Source of the DNA: CAWICD01 sp052267165
GTDB lineage: Bacteria > Vulcanimicrobiota > Vulcanimicrobiia > Vulcanimicrobiales > Vulcanimicrobiaceae
Assembly (NCBI GenBank): GCA_052267165.1
Contig: JBKQHO010000022.1
Location: forward strand, 343,557 to 407,556
Direction: 5' to 3'
DNA length: 64,000 bases
In this document: in pieces, positions 63,959 through 64,000 of the stretch
How positions within the stretch are numbered: the stretch's first letter is position 1
Layout of the letters: every line of letters begins with the position of its first letter
The notes under the pieces: generated by a model
Told to the model about the DNA's origin: nothing
Databases searched by the model: none
The model's input: the letters and a program-made list of their open reading frames with translations, nothing else
Translations under genes and position numbers: made by a program

Positions 63959-64000
63959 GGCGCGCAATTTCCCTCAGCGAAAATTCGTGAGGGAGAGAAT

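Overview
The window is GC-rich, gene-dense bacterial chromosome with ordinary heterotroph genes: amino-acid permease, MacAB-type efflux, PAS-GGDEF-EAL signalling, M48 and P1 peptidases, chromate transporters, cytochrome c. I cannot assign the phylum from sequence alone. The mix (several GGG-rich lipoproteins, DUF2252, a SARP-like regulator, a contractile injection system with DUF4157 proteins) would fit an uncultured soil phylum such as Candidatus Eremiobacterota, but that is only a guess. The last ~0.6-0.8 kb looks different and resembles alphaproteobacterial DNA (DUF6101-like gene plus a palindrome of a kind common in Rhizobiales).

Layout. 0-17.9 kb: the end of an AcoC-like acetoin dehydrogenase E2 and acoX, a secreted six-hairpin glycosidase-like protein, a membrane TPR protein, a lipoprotein, DUF2252, a CoA transferase divergent from a class III aminotransferase, a three-PAS GGDEF-EAL protein, a two-gene chromate transporter, two divergent HIT-fold paralogues (one without its histidine triad), a cytochrome c coupled to a 41-residue membrane protein, and a second lipoprotein. 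18.3-23.7 kb: a patch of decay with a LysR fragment, a frameshifted VOC gene, an SDR with an internal deletion and a frameshifted secreted protein, around one intact DNA glycosylase and a more AT-rich pair of orphan genes. 23.8-36.8 kb: amino-acid permease, P1 peptidase, M48 peptidase with repeats, a MacAB-like operon, an alcohol dehydrogenase with a hairpin-rich leader and a terminator, a small orphan, a SARP/BTAD-type regulator and a small reverse-strand gene.

36.96-62.63 kb: one co-directional block of 21 genes, most overlapping by 4 bp, encodes a contractile injection system (CIS). In order: sheath, inner tube, gp26/51-like baseplate protein, a disordered orphan, DUF4255 terminator/cap, AAA+ ATPase, two DUF4157 cargo candidates, tube-adaptor protein, LysM protein, gp27-like hub, gp5-like spike, a small orphan, a third DUF4157 protein, PAAR-like tip, gp25, two large gp6/J-like wedge proteins, tail protein I, a DUF6519 protein, and finally a membrane protein with a zinc ribbon, a covalent-haem DUF3365 sensor domain and HAMP. 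No capsid, portal, terminase or integrase is present, so this is not a prophage. I recognise no tail fibre and no tape-measure protein.

The most interesting points are: (1) the first DUF4157 protein carries a C-terminal domain that aligns by eye with Bacillus spore transglutaminase Tgl, including Cys, Glu and His; (2) the second carries an OmpA-like segment and an M35-like zinc protease end; (3) the last gene, start-stop coupled to the structural genes, is a haem-sensor membrane protein that could anchor or trigger the particle, by analogy with the membrane partner reported for Streptomyces CIS. Together with the lack of a fibre this suggests a particle that works inside, or attached to, the producing cell, loaded with enzymes that crosslink or cut proteins. 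This model is inference.
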